Positions 16,212 to 24,160 of a DNA stretch of 34,661 nt are shown piece by piece. The position numbers and the translations under genes were made by a program. Source of the stretch: Nocardia anaemiae NBRC 100462 (GTDB lineage: Bacteria; Actinomycetota; Actinomycetes; Mycobacteriales; Mycobacteriaceae); assembly GCF_001612725.1 (NCBI RefSeq), contig NZ_BDAZ01000088.1:1-34661 (forward strand), written 5' to 3'. Under the pieces are notes generated by a model that did no database searches, was not told the DNA's origin, and saw nothing but the letters and a program-made list of their open reading frames with translations. Within the stretch, counting starts at the first letter, position 1; every line of letters starts with the position of its first letter.

Positions 16212-17216
16212 ATGAAGGTCGCAGTGACCGGCGCAGCCGGCTACCTTGGCACGAATCTGCTCAGCCTGCTGGTCGAACGAGGACACGAGGTCACAGCAAT
16301 CGATCGCATCGTCCCGGAGCAGCGGACGGACCCCAACGTCACCTGGGTTTCCGGCAACGTGCTCGACCCCGAATCCATGCGCACCGTGCTCTCCGGCGCG
16401 GAGATCGTCTACCACCTCGTCGCCGTGATCACCCTGGCCGACCAGCACGACCTCGCGTGGAAGGTCAATACCGAGGGCGTGCGCGTCGTCGCAGAGGCGG
16501 CACTGGAGCTGGGCGTGCGGCGCATGGTGCACGCGAGCTCCATCCACGCCTTCAACCAGTACACCTGCGGCGGCCGCATCGATGAAACCTCGGTGCGCTC
16601 GACCGATCCCGGCCTGCCCGTCTACGACCGCTCCAAATGGGCGGGCGAAATCGAACTGCGCAAGGTGATCGAACAGGGTCTGGACGCCGTGATCTGCAAT
16701 CCCACCGGCGTCTTCGGCCCGCTCGACTACAGCACCCCGCTGTCCAGAATCAACCGCACCCTCAAGGACGCGGCCCGGGGCCGGGTACCCGCGATGATCG
16801 GTGGCGGCTTCGACCTAGTCGATGTCCGCGATGTCGCGAAGGGCCTGATCCTGGCCGGGGAGCGAGGCCGGACCGGCGAGAACTACTTGCTCGGCGGTTC
16901 GATGATCTCGATGCTCGACCTGTGTCGCACAGCGGCGGAATGCGGCGGCAAGAAAGGCCCTAAGTTCTCGATCTCGCCCAGGGTCGTCAACGGCTTGATT
17001 CCGGTGCTCGAACCGATCGGCAAGCTCTTCAAGACCGATATCGTGTCGAAGGCCGCACTCGGCGCGCTGGTCTCCGCCCCGATCGTCGACCACGCCAAGG
17101 CGGAGCGCGAAATCGGTTATCAGCCAAGGCCCATCGAGGAGACCGTGCGCGATCTGGTCGCCTTCTTCACCGATCCGAAGCAGCTCACCACAACCGACGC
17201 CCGACAGATTGCTTGA
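16212..17216 (+). CDS. NAD(P)-dependent extended-SDR dehydrogenase/epimerase, 3-beta-hydroxysteroid dehydrogenase-like
   Basis: 334-residue extended short-chain dehydrogenase. The Rossmann motif is VTGAAGYLGTNLL (GxxGxxG) at the N-terminus, with acidic AIDRIV at the end of strand 2 (NAD preference). NTEGVRVVAEAA follows, then the catalytic Ser in HASSIHAF and the YxxxK pair in VYDRSKWAGE. The substrate domain contains CNPTGVFGPLDYSTPLS. The family includes steroid dehydrogenases, dihydroflavonol reductases and sugar epimerases. Two KstR-like operators directly upstream point to sterol metabolism, and overall similarity to actinobacterial 3-beta-HSD-like proteins agrees; the exact substrate is unproven. 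ATG 16212 has no Shine-Dalgarno and may start a leaderless message. The stop is 31 bases before the radical SAM gene, which has its own LexA-type box. Confidence 0.87.
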   Translation: MKVAVTGAAGYLGTNLLSLLVERGHEVTAIDRIVPEQRTDPNVTWVSGNVLDPESMRTVLSGAEIVYHLVAVITLADQHDLAWKVNTEGVRVVAEAALELGVRRMVHASSIHAFNQYTCGGRIDETSVRSTDPGLPVYDRSKWAGEIELRKVIEQGLDAVICNPTGVFGPLDYSTPLSRINRTLKDAARGRVPAMIGGGFDLVDVRDVAKGLILAGERGRTGENYLLGGSMISMLDLCRTAAECGGKKGPKFSISPRVVNGLIPVLEPIGKLFKTDIVSKAALGALVSAPIVDHAKAEREIGYQPRPIEETVRDLVAFFTDPKQLTTTDARQIA

Positions 17217-17223
17217 CAGTACT

Positions 17224-17239
17224 TAGAACACATGTTCGA
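17224..17239 (+). promoter_or_regulatory. LexA-type SOS box
   Basis: TAGAACACATGTTCGA matches the mycobacterial SOS box TCGAAC-N4-GTTCGA at 11 of 12 specified positions. It lies 8 bases before the GTG start of the radical SAM gene and just downstream of a TTGACA (17213-17218) that could serve as -35. The mycobacterial Rv2578c/Rv2579 region was, as I recall, listed among LexA-box loci, which agrees. Confidence 0.7.
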
Positions 17240-17247
17240 CTGATGGG

Positions 17248-18264
17248 GTGCGGTGGCAAAGCCAAACCTTGGATGCCGACGACGGCGCCCTGCCCGGTCT
17301 CGACCGGGCGGGGTTCGTGCGCACCGTGCAGACCCCCGAATTCGAGGGCATCACGTTCCACGAGGTGCTGTGCAAAAGCGCGCTGAACAAGATGCCGGAG
17401 GCGTCGAATCTGCCGTTCCATTGGACTATCAATCCGATGCGCGGCTGTTCACACGCCTGCCGCTACTGTTTCGCGCGACCCACCCACGAGTATCTGGATC
17501 TGGACGCCGGCCGGGATTTCGATTCACAGATCGTGGTGAAGACCAATATCGCCGCGGTGCTGCGCAAGGAACTCGCCCGGCGGTCCTGGCATCAGGAGCC
17601 GGTCGCGCTGGGCACCAATACCGATCCTTATCAACGAGCCGAGGGCCGATATCGGTTGATGCCCGGCATCATTCGTGCGCTGACCGAGTCCGGCACACCG
17701 TTCTCCATTCTCACCAAGGGCACGCTGCTGCGCCGGGATCTGCCGCTGCTCACGGCGGCGGCGCGCCAGGTCCGGGTGAGCATCGCCGTCTCCATCGCGA
17801 TCCTGGATATGGATCTGCACCGCAGCCTGGAATCCGGCACTCCATCACCCAGGGCCCGGTTGGAAATGGTGCGAGCACTGGCCGATGCCGGGTTCGAGGT
17901 GAATGTCATGGTCGCGCCGGTGATTCCGTATCTCACCGACAGCCGCGCCCACCTGGACGCACTATTCGGTGCGATCGCCGAGGCGGGAGCGGCATCGGTG
18001 GTCGCATTCCCGATGCATCTGCGCGGCGCCACCCGAGGCTGGTTCCTGAGCTGGCTGGCCGAGACGCATCCCGCCTTGGTGCGCCGCTATCGCCAGCTCT
18101 ACGGCCGCGGCGCCTATGTGACGCCGGAATATGCGTCCTGGCTACGCGAGCGGGTGCAGCCACTGCTCCAGCGACACGGCCTCACCCGCGAACACACCCC
18201 GGAACCGCAGACCCGACCCTCGACGCCGCTGACCGACGACACGCAGCTGGCGCTCTTCGCGTAA
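17248..18264 (+). CDS. Radical SAM protein, Rv2578c family (SplB-related)
   Basis: 338 residues. The radical SAM cluster motif CxxxCxxC is present as RGCSHACRYCFARPTHEY (C67, C71, C74), preceded by the family-typical GITFHEVLCKSALNKMPEA segment. GTNTDPYQRAEGRYRLMPGI and LTKGTLLRRDLPLL are also characteristic. It should bind a [4Fe-4S] cluster and S-adenosylmethionine and generate a 5'-deoxyadenosyl radical; the substrate is not established. The fold resembles the SplB spore photoproduct lyase group, and the LexA-type box just upstream supports a DNA-damage role. The start is GTG 17248 (MRWQSQTLDADDGALPG), matching mycobacterial N-termini; no Shine-Dalgarno. The C-terminal tail is Thr/Pro-rich and probably disordered. 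Complete. Confidence 0.94.
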   Translation: MRWQSQTLDADDGALPGLDRAGFVRTVQTPEFEGITFHEVLCKSALNKMPEASNLPFHWTINPMRGCSHACRYCFARPTHEYLDLDAGRDFDSQIVVKTNIAAVLRKELARRSWHQEPVALGTNTDPYQRAEGRYRLMPGIIRALTESGTPFSILTKGTLLRRDLPLLTAAARQVRVSIAVSIAILDMDLHRSLESGTPSPRARLEMVRALADAGFEVNVMVAPVIPYLTDSRAHLDALFGAIAEAGAASVVAFPMHLRGATRGWFLSWLAETHPALVRRYRQLYGRGAYVTPEYASWLRERVQPLLQRHGLTREHTPEPQTRPSTPLTDDTQLALFA

Positions 18265-18347
18265 AGCATTTCACAAGCAATTCCCGCGCACGGCGGAGTA
18301 GGTTGGCCAATGGCACCTCCCATCGGACGAGGAAGTGAAGCAGGCAT

Positions 18348-20273
18348 ATGGTTTCCGACCAAAGTGATGTCGGCACAGCGAAATTGGAAAAGGTCGTAAT
18401 TCGGTTCGCCGGGGACTCCGGTGACGGAATGCAGCTCACCGGTGATCGCTTCACACACGAGGCGGCCGCCTTCGGCAACGACCTCGCCACCCAGCCCAAC
18501 TTCCCAGCCGAAATCCGGGCGCCACAGGGCACGCTGCCCGGCGTCTCGTCCTTCCAGATCCAGATCGCCGACTATGACATCTTGACCGCGGGCGACCAGC
18601 CCGACGTGCTGGTCGCGATGAATCCGGCCGCGCTGAAGTCGAATCTGGAGGATGTGCCGCGCGGCGCCACCCTCATCGTGAATACCGATGAATTCACCAA
18701 ACGCAATCTCGGCAAGGTCGGCTACACCACCGATCCGCTCGACGACGACACGCTGAGCGATTTCGTGGTGCACCGCGTGCCGATGACCTCGCTCACTCTC
18801 GGCGCGACCGAGCCCACCGGTGTCGGTAAGAAGGACGCTCAGCGCGCGAAGAATATGTTCGCACTCGGCCTGCTGTCCTGGATGTACGGGCGTCCGATCG
18901 GTGGCACCGAACGTTTCCTGCGCGAGAAATTCGCCGCGAAACCCGATATCGCCGAGGCGAATCTGCTCGCCTTCCGCGCGGGCTGGAACTACGGCGAGAC
19001 CACCGAAAGCTTCGCAACAACTTTCGAGGTTGCCCCGGCCAAGCTGCCGCCGGGAACCTACCGCCAGATAACCGGCAATACCGCACTCGCCTACGGCCTC
19101 GTCACCGCTGGGCAATTGTCCGGATTGCCAGTATTTCTCGGCACCTATCCGATCACGCCCGCCTCCGACATCCTGCACGAACTCAGTAAGCACAAGAACT
19201 TCGGTGTCACCACCTTCCAGGCCGAAGACGAGATCGCGGGCATCGGCGCGGCCCTCGGCGCTTCGCTCGGCGGCGCGCTCGGCGTGACGAGTACCTCCGG
19301 CCCGGGGCTGGCGCTCAAGAGCGAAACCATCGGACTCGCGGTAATGACGGAACTGCCGTTGGTGATCGTCGACGTGCAGCGCGGCGGTCCGTCCACCGGA
19401 CTGCCGACCAAGACCGAACAGGCCGATCTACTGCAGGCGCTCTACGGCCGCAACGGGGAATCACCGGTCGCCGTGCTCGCGCCGCGCTCCCCCGCAGACT
19501 GCTTCGCCACCGCGGTGGAAGCGGCGCGCATCGCGCTCACCTATCGCACGCCGGTGCTGTTGCTTTCCGACGGCTCGATCGCCAATGGCTCTGAGCCATG
19601 GTCGATTCCGCGGGTCACCGAGCTGGAGCCGATCGATCCGCGCTTCGAACCCGAGGCCGAGGATGGCACGCCGTTCCAGCCCTATTCCCGTGATCCGGAC
19701 ACCCTCGCCAGGCCGCTCGCGGTGCCGGGCACCGCAGGTCGCGCGCACCGGATCGGTGGACTGGAGAAGGCCGACGGCAGCGGCAATATCTCCTATGAGC
19801 CGGGCAATCACGAACTGATGGTTCGCCTGCGGCAGGCCAAGATCGATGGCATCACCGTCCCCGATCTCGAGGTCGACGATCCGGACGGGCGGGCCGAACT
19901 GCTGCTGATCGGCTGGGGCAGTTCCTTCGGCCCGATCGGCGAGGCGTGTCGACGCGCCCGCCGTCGGGGTGTCTCGGTCGCGCAGGCGCATCTGCGATAT
20001 CTGAATCCGTTGCCCGCCAATCTCGATGCCGTACTGCGCGGCTATCGGACGGTGGTCGCGCCGGAAATGAACGGCGGCCAGCTGGCCATGCTGCTGCGGG
20101 CGAAGTATCTGGTGGATGTGCAACCGTGGACGAAGATCGCGGGCACGGCTTTCTCCGCACAGGAACTCGTCGGGGTGATCGACGCGGCACTGGACGGATC
20201 GATCGAGGATATGGAACAGGATAAGGCCTTCGCGGCCCGGTCGCGGGCCACGTACTCGACTGGGGGTAACTGA
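18348..20273 (+). CDS. korA: 2-oxoglutarate:ferredoxin oxidoreductase, fused gamma-alpha subunit (KorA)
   Basis: 641 residues. The N-terminal gamma domain (about residues 9-200: VVIRFAGDSGDGMQLTGDRF, QTADYD-like segment IQIADYDILTAGDQPDVLVA) is fused to the alpha pyrimidine-binding domain (about 220-450: GLPVFLGTYPITPASDILHE, QAEDEIAGIGAALGASLGG, DVQRGGPSTGLPTKTEQADL). A C-terminal transketolase-like domain follows (ELLLIGWGSSFGPIGEACRR). With KorB it oxidatively decarboxylates 2-oxoglutarate to succinyl-CoA, reducing ferredoxin. Characterised in M. tuberculosis (Rv2455c/Rv2454c), it is a CoA-dependent alternative to the 2-oxoglutarate dehydrogenase complex. ATG 18348; a GAGGAAG tract lies somewhat far upstream. 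The TGA overlaps the korB start (TGATG). Intact and full length. Confidence 0.96.
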   Translation: MVSDQSDVGTAKLEKVVIRFAGDSGDGMQLTGDRFTHEAAAFGNDLATQPNFPAEIRAPQGTLPGVSSFQIQIADYDILTAGDQPDVLVAMNPAALKSNLEDVPRGATLIVNTDEFTKRNLGKVGYTTDPLDDDTLSDFVVHRVPMTSLTLGATEPTGVGKKDAQRAKNMFALGLLSWMYGRPIGGTERFLREKFAAKPDIAEANLLAFRAGWNYGETTESFATTFEVAPAKLPPGTYRQITGNTALAYGLVTAGQLSGLPVFLGTYPITPASDILHELSKHKNFGVTTFQAEDEIAGIGAALGASLGGALGVTSTSGPGLALKSETIGLAVMTELPLVIVDVQRGGPSTGLPTKTEQADLLQALYGRNGESPVAVLAPRSPADCFATAVEAARIALTYRTPVLLLSDGSIANGSEPWSIPRVTELEPIDPRFEPEAEDGTPFQPYSRDPDTLARPLAVPGTAGRAHRIGGLEKADGSGNISYEPGNHELMVRLRQAKIDGITVPDLEVDDPDGRAELLLIGWGSSFGPIGEACRRARRRGVSVAQAHLRYLNPLPANLDAVLRGYRTVVAPEMNGGQLAMLLRAKYLVDVQPWTKIAGTAFSAQELVGVIDAALDGSIEDMEQDKAFAARSRATYSTGGN

Positions 20274-21352
20274 TGACCATCGTCGAAACCTCGCTCGTCG
20301 GAACCGATCTGGGTCTCACCGGCCTGTCCGGAGTACCGTCCGCGGACGGGCCGCAGAAGGTCAAGGACTTCACCTCCGACCAGGAGGTGCGCTGGTGCCC
20401 CGGCTGTGGCGACTACGTGATCCTGGCGACCGTGCGTGGCTTCCTGGCCGAACTCGGATTGCGCAGGGAGAACCTGATGTTCGTCTCCGGGATCGGCTGC
20501 TCGAGCCGGTTCCCGTACTACCTCGAGGCCTACGGCATCCATTCCATCCACGGTCGCGCGCCCGCCATCGCGACCGGGCTCGCGGTGACCCGGCCGGATC
20601 TTTCGGTGTGGGTGGTGACCGGAGACGGTGACGCACTGTCGATCGGCGGCAACCACCTGATCCATGCCCTGCGTCGCAATGTGAATATGACGATCCTGCT
20701 GTTCAACAATCGGATCTACGGACTCACCAAGGGCCAGTACTCCCCGACCTCGGAAGAAGGCAAGATCACCAAGTCGACGCCGATGGGCTCGGTCGATCAC
20801 CCCTTCAACACGCTCTCGGTCGCACTCGGCGCGGAAGCCAGCTTCGCCGCGCGCGCACTGGATTCCGATCGGGCGGGTCTCACCGAGGTGCTGCGCGCCG
20901 CGGCCGAACATCGCGGGACCTCGTTCGTGGAGATTCTGCAGGACTGCCCGATCTTCAATGACGGTTCCTTCGATGTGCTGCGCAAGGGCGATGCCGAATC
21001 CCGCCTCATCCCGCTGCGGCACGGTCAGCCGATCCGTTTCGGAGCCGATGGCGAATTCGCCGTGGTGCGTGCCGGTTTCGGGCTCGCGGTGGTGCGCACC
21101 GACGAGGTCGACGAGTCCGAGATCATCGTGCACGACGCGTACACGGACAATCCGGAATACGCCTACGCGCTCTCCCGCCTGTCCGACCAGGACCTCGGCC
21201 ACGTGGTCACCGGCATCTTCCGCAATGTCACCCGGCCGACCTATGACGATGCGGTCCGCACCCAAACCACCATGGCGCGCGAACGCAAACCGGTACAAGA
21301 GCATTCGCTGCAATCGCTGCTCAACGGTTCGGAAACCTGGACCATCAGCTAG
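20273..21352 (+). CDS. korB: 2-oxoglutarate:ferredoxin oxidoreductase, beta subunit (KorB)
   Basis: 359-residue TPP-binding subunit. Cluster-ligand cysteines are in WCPGCGDY (C42, C45) and GIGCSSRF (C76). The TPP/Mg motif runs from TGDGDALSIGGNHLIHALRR to LLFNNRIYGLTKGQYSPTS (GDG...NN). There is no extra ferredoxin-like domain, so electrons must leave through a separate ferredoxin. It overlaps the korA stop by one base and should be co-translated with it in stoichiometric amounts. The stop lies inside the convergent MarR gene (8-base overlap at 21345-21352), so the two convergent genes share their ends. Function is as described for the mycobacterial enzyme, active in the TCA cycle under CO2-rich or low-oxygen conditions. 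Confidence 0.96.
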   Translation: MTIVETSLVGTDLGLTGLSGVPSADGPQKVKDFTSDQEVRWCPGCGDYVILATVRGFLAELGLRRENLMFVSGIGCSSRFPYYLEAYGIHSIHGRAPAIATGLAVTRPDLSVWVVTGDGDALSIGGNHLIHALRRNVNMTILLFNNRIYGLTKGQYSPTSEEGKITKSTPMGSVDHPFNTLSVALGAEASFAARALDSDRAGLTEVLRAAAEHRGTSFVEILQDCPIFNDGSFDVLRKGDAESRLIPLRHGQPIRFGADGEFAVVRAGFGLAVVRTDEVDESEIIVHDAYTDNPEYAYALSRLSDQDLGHVVTGIFRNVTRPTYDDAVRTQTTMARERKPVQEHSLQSLLNGSETWTIS

Positions 21353-21800
21353 GCAGACCGAGCCGATCGGCGAGCGCGCCGAGGATGCGATGCAGGTCGG
21401 CGCGCTCGGCGGCGGTGAGGTCCGCGGTGGTCTCGGCGTCGATCGACTGCGCGGCGTCGAGGCATTTGCGCAGTAGTGTGCGGCCGTGCGAGGTCAGGCT
21501 CAGGTTCTGACGGCGGCGATCCTCCGGATCCCGTAACCGTTCGATGGCTCCGAGGGATTCCAGGTGGTCGGCCAGCGCGACGACCAGACTCGGCGCGACA
21601 CGAAGTATCTGCGCCATCTCCATCTGTGATGTCGGGCCATTGGCCGCCAACACATTCAGCACCCCGGCATGCTTCGGCTTGAGCCCGAGGCTCGACACAT
21701 CGGCGCTGAAGCGGTCGGTCAGGAACGCACCCAGCAGGCCCAGCCGGAAGGTGGCGGTCTCCGGCAGCTTTGCCGCCTTGACGTTCTTCATAGCCAGCAT
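21345..21800 (-). CDS. MarR-family transcriptional regulator
   Basis: 151 residues with a winged helix-turn-helix. SLGLKPKHAGVLNVLAANGP leads to SQMEMAQILRVAPSLVVALA (recognition helix) and the wing ERLRDPEDRRRQNLSLTSHG, which has the conserved D-x-R-R of MarR proteins; a dimerisation helix ends the protein (ERADLHRILGALADRLG). I chose ATG 21800 because AAGGA lies 7 bases upstream; ATG 21791 is possible, and the frame open to 21983 would read through the divergent gene. It is divergent from a small membrane protein, with an imperfect 27-base palindrome between them, the usual autoregulation layout. No Cys in the region expected for redox sensing, so a small-molecule ligand is more likely. It overlaps korB by 8 bases at the 3' ends. 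Confidence 0.9.
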   Translation of the reverse strand: MLAMKNVKAAKLPETATFRLGLLGAFLTDRFSADVSSLGLKPKHAGVLNVLAANGPTSQMEMAQILRVAPSLVVALADHLESLGAIERLRDPEDRRRQNLSLTSHGRTLLRKCLDAAQSIDAETTADLTAAERADLHRILGALADRLGLPS

Positions 21801-21811
21801 AATACTGTCCT

Positions 21812-21838
21812 TAAACCATTCAGACTCTGAACGATTTA
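21812..21838. promoter_or_regulatory. MarR operator palindrome in the divergent promoter
   Basis: Imperfect palindrome centred on 21825 with 11 of 13 pairs matching; the core TTCAGACTCTGAA (21819-21831) is perfect. It lies 12 bases upstream of the regulator start and 12 bases upstream of the membrane-protein start, so one bound dimer could repress both genes. Confidence 0.7.
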
Positions 21839-21849
21839 GGGAGTGAAAG

Positions 21850-22245
21850 ATGCAGGACCAGAAGCTCACCAGGTCCGCGATCATCGTCAATGCGGTCGGC
21901 GCGGGTGTCGCCGTGGCATTCAGCGTCGCGGCTCTTGTCGATCCGACCCTCGCCATATCCGGCAGCGCGGACTCGCCCGGCATCGATCTGTATGCCCAGG
22001 CCTACGCGGCCCGCGCGATCCCGCTGGGTGCCGCGCTGCTGTTCAGCCTGGCCAGCGCCCGCAAGCGTGCGCTCCTACCGTTGCTCACCGTGTCGGGCGC
22101 GGTACAGCTCGGTGACGTCGCCATCGGTGCCACGCAGGGAGTTCCGGGCATGATGGTCGGCGGCAGCGTGCTCGCGCTGATTCATCTCGCCACGGCGGGT
22201 CAGTTGGCGCTCGGCAGAAATCGCTCCGCCGCGGCCGCGGCCTGA
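21850..22245 (+). CDS. Small integral membrane protein (DUF4267-like)
   Basis: 131 residues with about four hydrophobic helices: IIVNAVGAGVAVAFSVAALV, AAR-containing AARAIPLGAALLFSLA, LLPLLTVSGAVQLGDVAIGA and GMMVGGSVLALIHLATAG. The layout resembles small DUF4267-type membrane proteins often found under MarR or TetR regulators; I cannot name a substrate. GGGAG at 21839-21843 precedes ATG 21850 by 6 bases and overlaps the outer edge of the operator palindrome. It is the probable target of the divergent MarR regulator. The C-terminus ends in an alanine run. It is convergent with mdh, 20 bases apart. Confidence 0.75.
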   Translation: MQDQKLTRSAIIVNAVGAGVAVAFSVAALVDPTLAISGSADSPGIDLYAQAYAARAIPLGAALLFSLASARKRALLPLLTVSGAVQLGDVAIGATQGVPGMMVGGSVLALIHLATAGQLALGRNRSAAAAA

Positions 22246-22265
22246 GCTACGACTTCGGGTATGAG

Positions 22266-23273
22266 TCAGACGTGCTTGGCGAAGCCGAAGTCGATGACGG
22301 CGTCGCGTTCCTGCTCGAGTTCGGCGACACTGGCGTCGATGCGGGTGCGAGAGAATTCGTCGAGCTCCAGGCCCTGGACGATCGCGTAGTCGCCGCCCGC
22401 GCAGGTGACAGGGAACGAGGTGATGAGGCCTTCGGGAATGCCGTAGGAGCCGTCGGAGGGCACGGCCATGGAGGTCCAGTCATCGGCATGAGTGCCGAGC
22501 GACCAGTCGTGAAGGTGGTCGATGGCGGCGCTGGCGGCGCTGGCTGCCGAGGACGCGCCGCGGGCCTGGATGATGGCGGTGCCACGCTGCTGGACTGTCG
22601 GGATGAAGTCCTCGCGCACCCAGGTCTGGTCAACCAGGTCGAGGGCGGGGCGGCCCGCGATGGTGGCGTGGGTGATATCCGGATACTGGGACGCGGAGTG
22701 GTTGCCCCAGATGGCGACGCGGGCGATATCGGCGGCGGGCGCACCGGTCTTCTTGGCCAGCTGCGCGATGGCGCGGTTGTGGTCGAGGCGGGTCATCGCG
22801 GTGAAACGCTCGGCCGGGACATCCGGGGCATTGCTCATGGCGATGAAGGCGTTGGTATTGGCCGGATTTCCGACCACCAGCACCTTGACGTCGTCGGCGG
22901 CGCTGGCGTTGATCGCCTGGCCCTGCTCGGTGAAGATCGGGCCATTGGCGGCCAGCAGATCCGAACGCTCCATCCCCGCGGTGCGCGGCCGCGCGCCGAC
23001 CAGCAGCGCGACATTCGCGCCCGCAAACCCGACCCACGGATCGTCACTGATATCGATCGACTCGAGCAGCGGAAACGCACCGTCCTCCAGCTCCATCGCC
23101 ACGCCCTCCAGCGACGCCACCGCCGCCGGAATCTCCAGCAACCGCAGCCGCACCGGTGTCTCGGACCCCAGCAGCGCCCCGGACGCGATCCGGAACAGCA
23201 GGCCGTAGGCGATCTGCCCCGCACCTCCGGTCACGGCGACGGTCACGGGCGCGGTCCGAGCAGCGGTGCTCAC
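22266..23273 (-). CDS. mdh: Malate dehydrogenase (NAD-dependent, type 2 MDH)
   Basis: 335 residues of the lactate/malate dehydrogenase family. The NAD-binding motif is AVTGGAGQIAYGLLFRIASG, and the mobile loop with substrate-binding Arg is GARPRTAGMERSDLLAANG. VVGNPANTNAFIAMSNAP and the catalytic RLDHNRAIAQLAKK, ending in GNHSASQYPD with the catalytic His, follow. It interconverts malate and oxaloacetate in the TCA cycle. I chose GTG 23273 (VSTAARTAPVTVAVTGG), preceded by AAGGAG at 6 bases; an ATG at 23300 would absorb that ribosome-binding site. Length agrees with the 329-residue mycobacterial enzyme. Being close to korAB puts two 2-oxoacid/TCA functions together, although the genes are convergent and not one operon. 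Confidence 0.97.
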   Translation of the reverse strand: MSTAARTAPVTVAVTGGAGQIAYGLLFRIASGALLGSETPVRLRLLEIPAAVASLEGVAMELEDGAFPLLESIDISDDPWVGFAGANVALLVGARPRTAGMERSDLLAANGPIFTEQGQAINASAADDVKVLVVGNPANTNAFIAMSNAPDVPAERFTAMTRLDHNRAIAQLAKKTGAPAADIARVAIWGNHSASQYPDITHATIAGRPALDLVDQTWVREDFIPTVQQRGTAIIQARGASSAASAASAAIDHLHDWSLGTHADDWTSMAVPSDGSYGIPEGLITSFPVTCAGGDYAIVQGLELDEFSRTRIDASVAELEQERDAVIDFGFAKHV

Positions 23274-23407
23274 GAGAAACTCCTTGCGATAGACGGACAC
23301 TCGAACCCCACCCTAACGACTCTCACGGCCGCCGAACCCCGGTGGTGAGCTACGCGACAATCGCCCCGCTATACCCATCCGACCACCCCCCAGCTAACGA
23401 CAAGCTT

Positions 23408-23433
23408 CCCGTCAGCGCCGTGGCTCCGACGGG
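23408..23433 (-). terminator. Possible hairpin terminator after the hisS operon
   Basis: CCCGTC (23408-23413) pairs with GACGGG (23428-23433), and an inner AGC/GCT pair continues the stem past a CC bulge. It lies 29 bases beyond the stop of the hisS-linked membrane protein. No T-run. Confidence 0.35.
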
Positions 23434-23461
23434 TCGACCACGCCACAACTCGACTCGCGCA

Positions 23462-24118
23462 TCAACACAGCCCCGCGACTTCCTGATCGGTCAGGACGAT
23501 GGGCGAAACGTAGTCCTTCACCCGGGCCAGCCGGACGGCGCGGTACAAGGGCCGCTCCTCCAGACCGGCGTCTCGGGCCTCGGCGCGCAGTTGGTGAACG
23601 AGCATGGTCGAAACCGCTACGGCCGCTGCGAGTTCGCTCGCGGCCAGGGCGTCGGCCAGCTTGCGGAGACCGAGCAGGTGGAGTTCGCGGCCGCTGCCCG
23701 CATCGGTGTACATCGCGAGCGGGACGACCTGGGACTCGGCGCCTGCGGTCACCCGCAGCACGATGCGGCTCAAACGCGCCGGAAAGACGAGGATTTCGAC
23801 GCCGTTGGCGGCCGCGATATCGACCCGGCGCTCGCCGATCACCCGTCGCGCGTGAATCGTGGTCCCCGCCAACCACATCCGTCGCCGACGCAGTGCCACG
23901 GCGTAGGCGACGGTGGGTGCACCGACGACGAGACCGATCGCGATCGCGATCGACCACGGCACCAGCAGCGCCGCGAGCAGGGCCGCACCGATACCTACCC
24001 CGACCGCGGCGAGGGCGAGCCGCCGCAGCATGGGTGCGTAGGTCTCGGGTGCGACGAGATCGAGTCCGACCGTCGGAACCGGTTGGGCTGCACCGGGATT
24101 CGTGGGTTCTACCGGCAC
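23462..24118 (-). CDS. Membrane protein of unknown function downstream of hisS
   Basis: 218 residues. After a Pro-rich N-terminus (MPVEPTNPGAAQPVPTVG) come two closely spaced membrane helices at about residues 33-72 (LALAAVGVGIGAALLAALLV, then WSIAIAIGLVVGAPTVAYAV). A cytoplasmic domain rich in beta strands follows (RRMWLAGTTIHARRVIGER, GVEILVFPARLSRIVLRV), looking like a PH/bPH-type fold. A helical tail contains ELHLLGLRKLADAL. I do not recognise a named family. It starts 42 bases after the hisS stop on the same strand, so probable co-transcription; function unrelated to hisS is likely. The ATG at 24118 has no strong Shine-Dalgarno. Confidence 0.78.
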   Translation of the reverse strand: MPVEPTNPGAAQPVPTVGLDLVAPETYAPMLRRLALAAVGVGIGAALLAALLVPWSIAIAIGLVVGAPTVAYAVALRRRRMWLAGTTIHARRVIGERRVDIAAANGVEILVFPARLSRIVLRVTAGAESQVVPLAMYTDAGSGRELHLLGLRKLADALAASELAAAVAVSTMLVHQLRAEARDAGLEERPLYRAVRLARVKDYVSPIVLTDQEVAGLC

Positions 24119-24160
24119 GGCTGCCCATTCGTCGTGGTGCGGGTGTACCCCGGCACCGTA

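Noticed and set aside
17224..17239. KstR operator upstream of the radical SAM gene
   Set aside because: The half-sites GAAC and GTTC are 4 bases apart, as in a LexA box, not the AACNNGTT spacing of KstR.
20042..21313. Minus-strand frame of 423 codons opposite korB
   Set aside because: Antisense to an intact KorB with all cluster and TPP motifs; composition is typical of a reverse-frame shadow.
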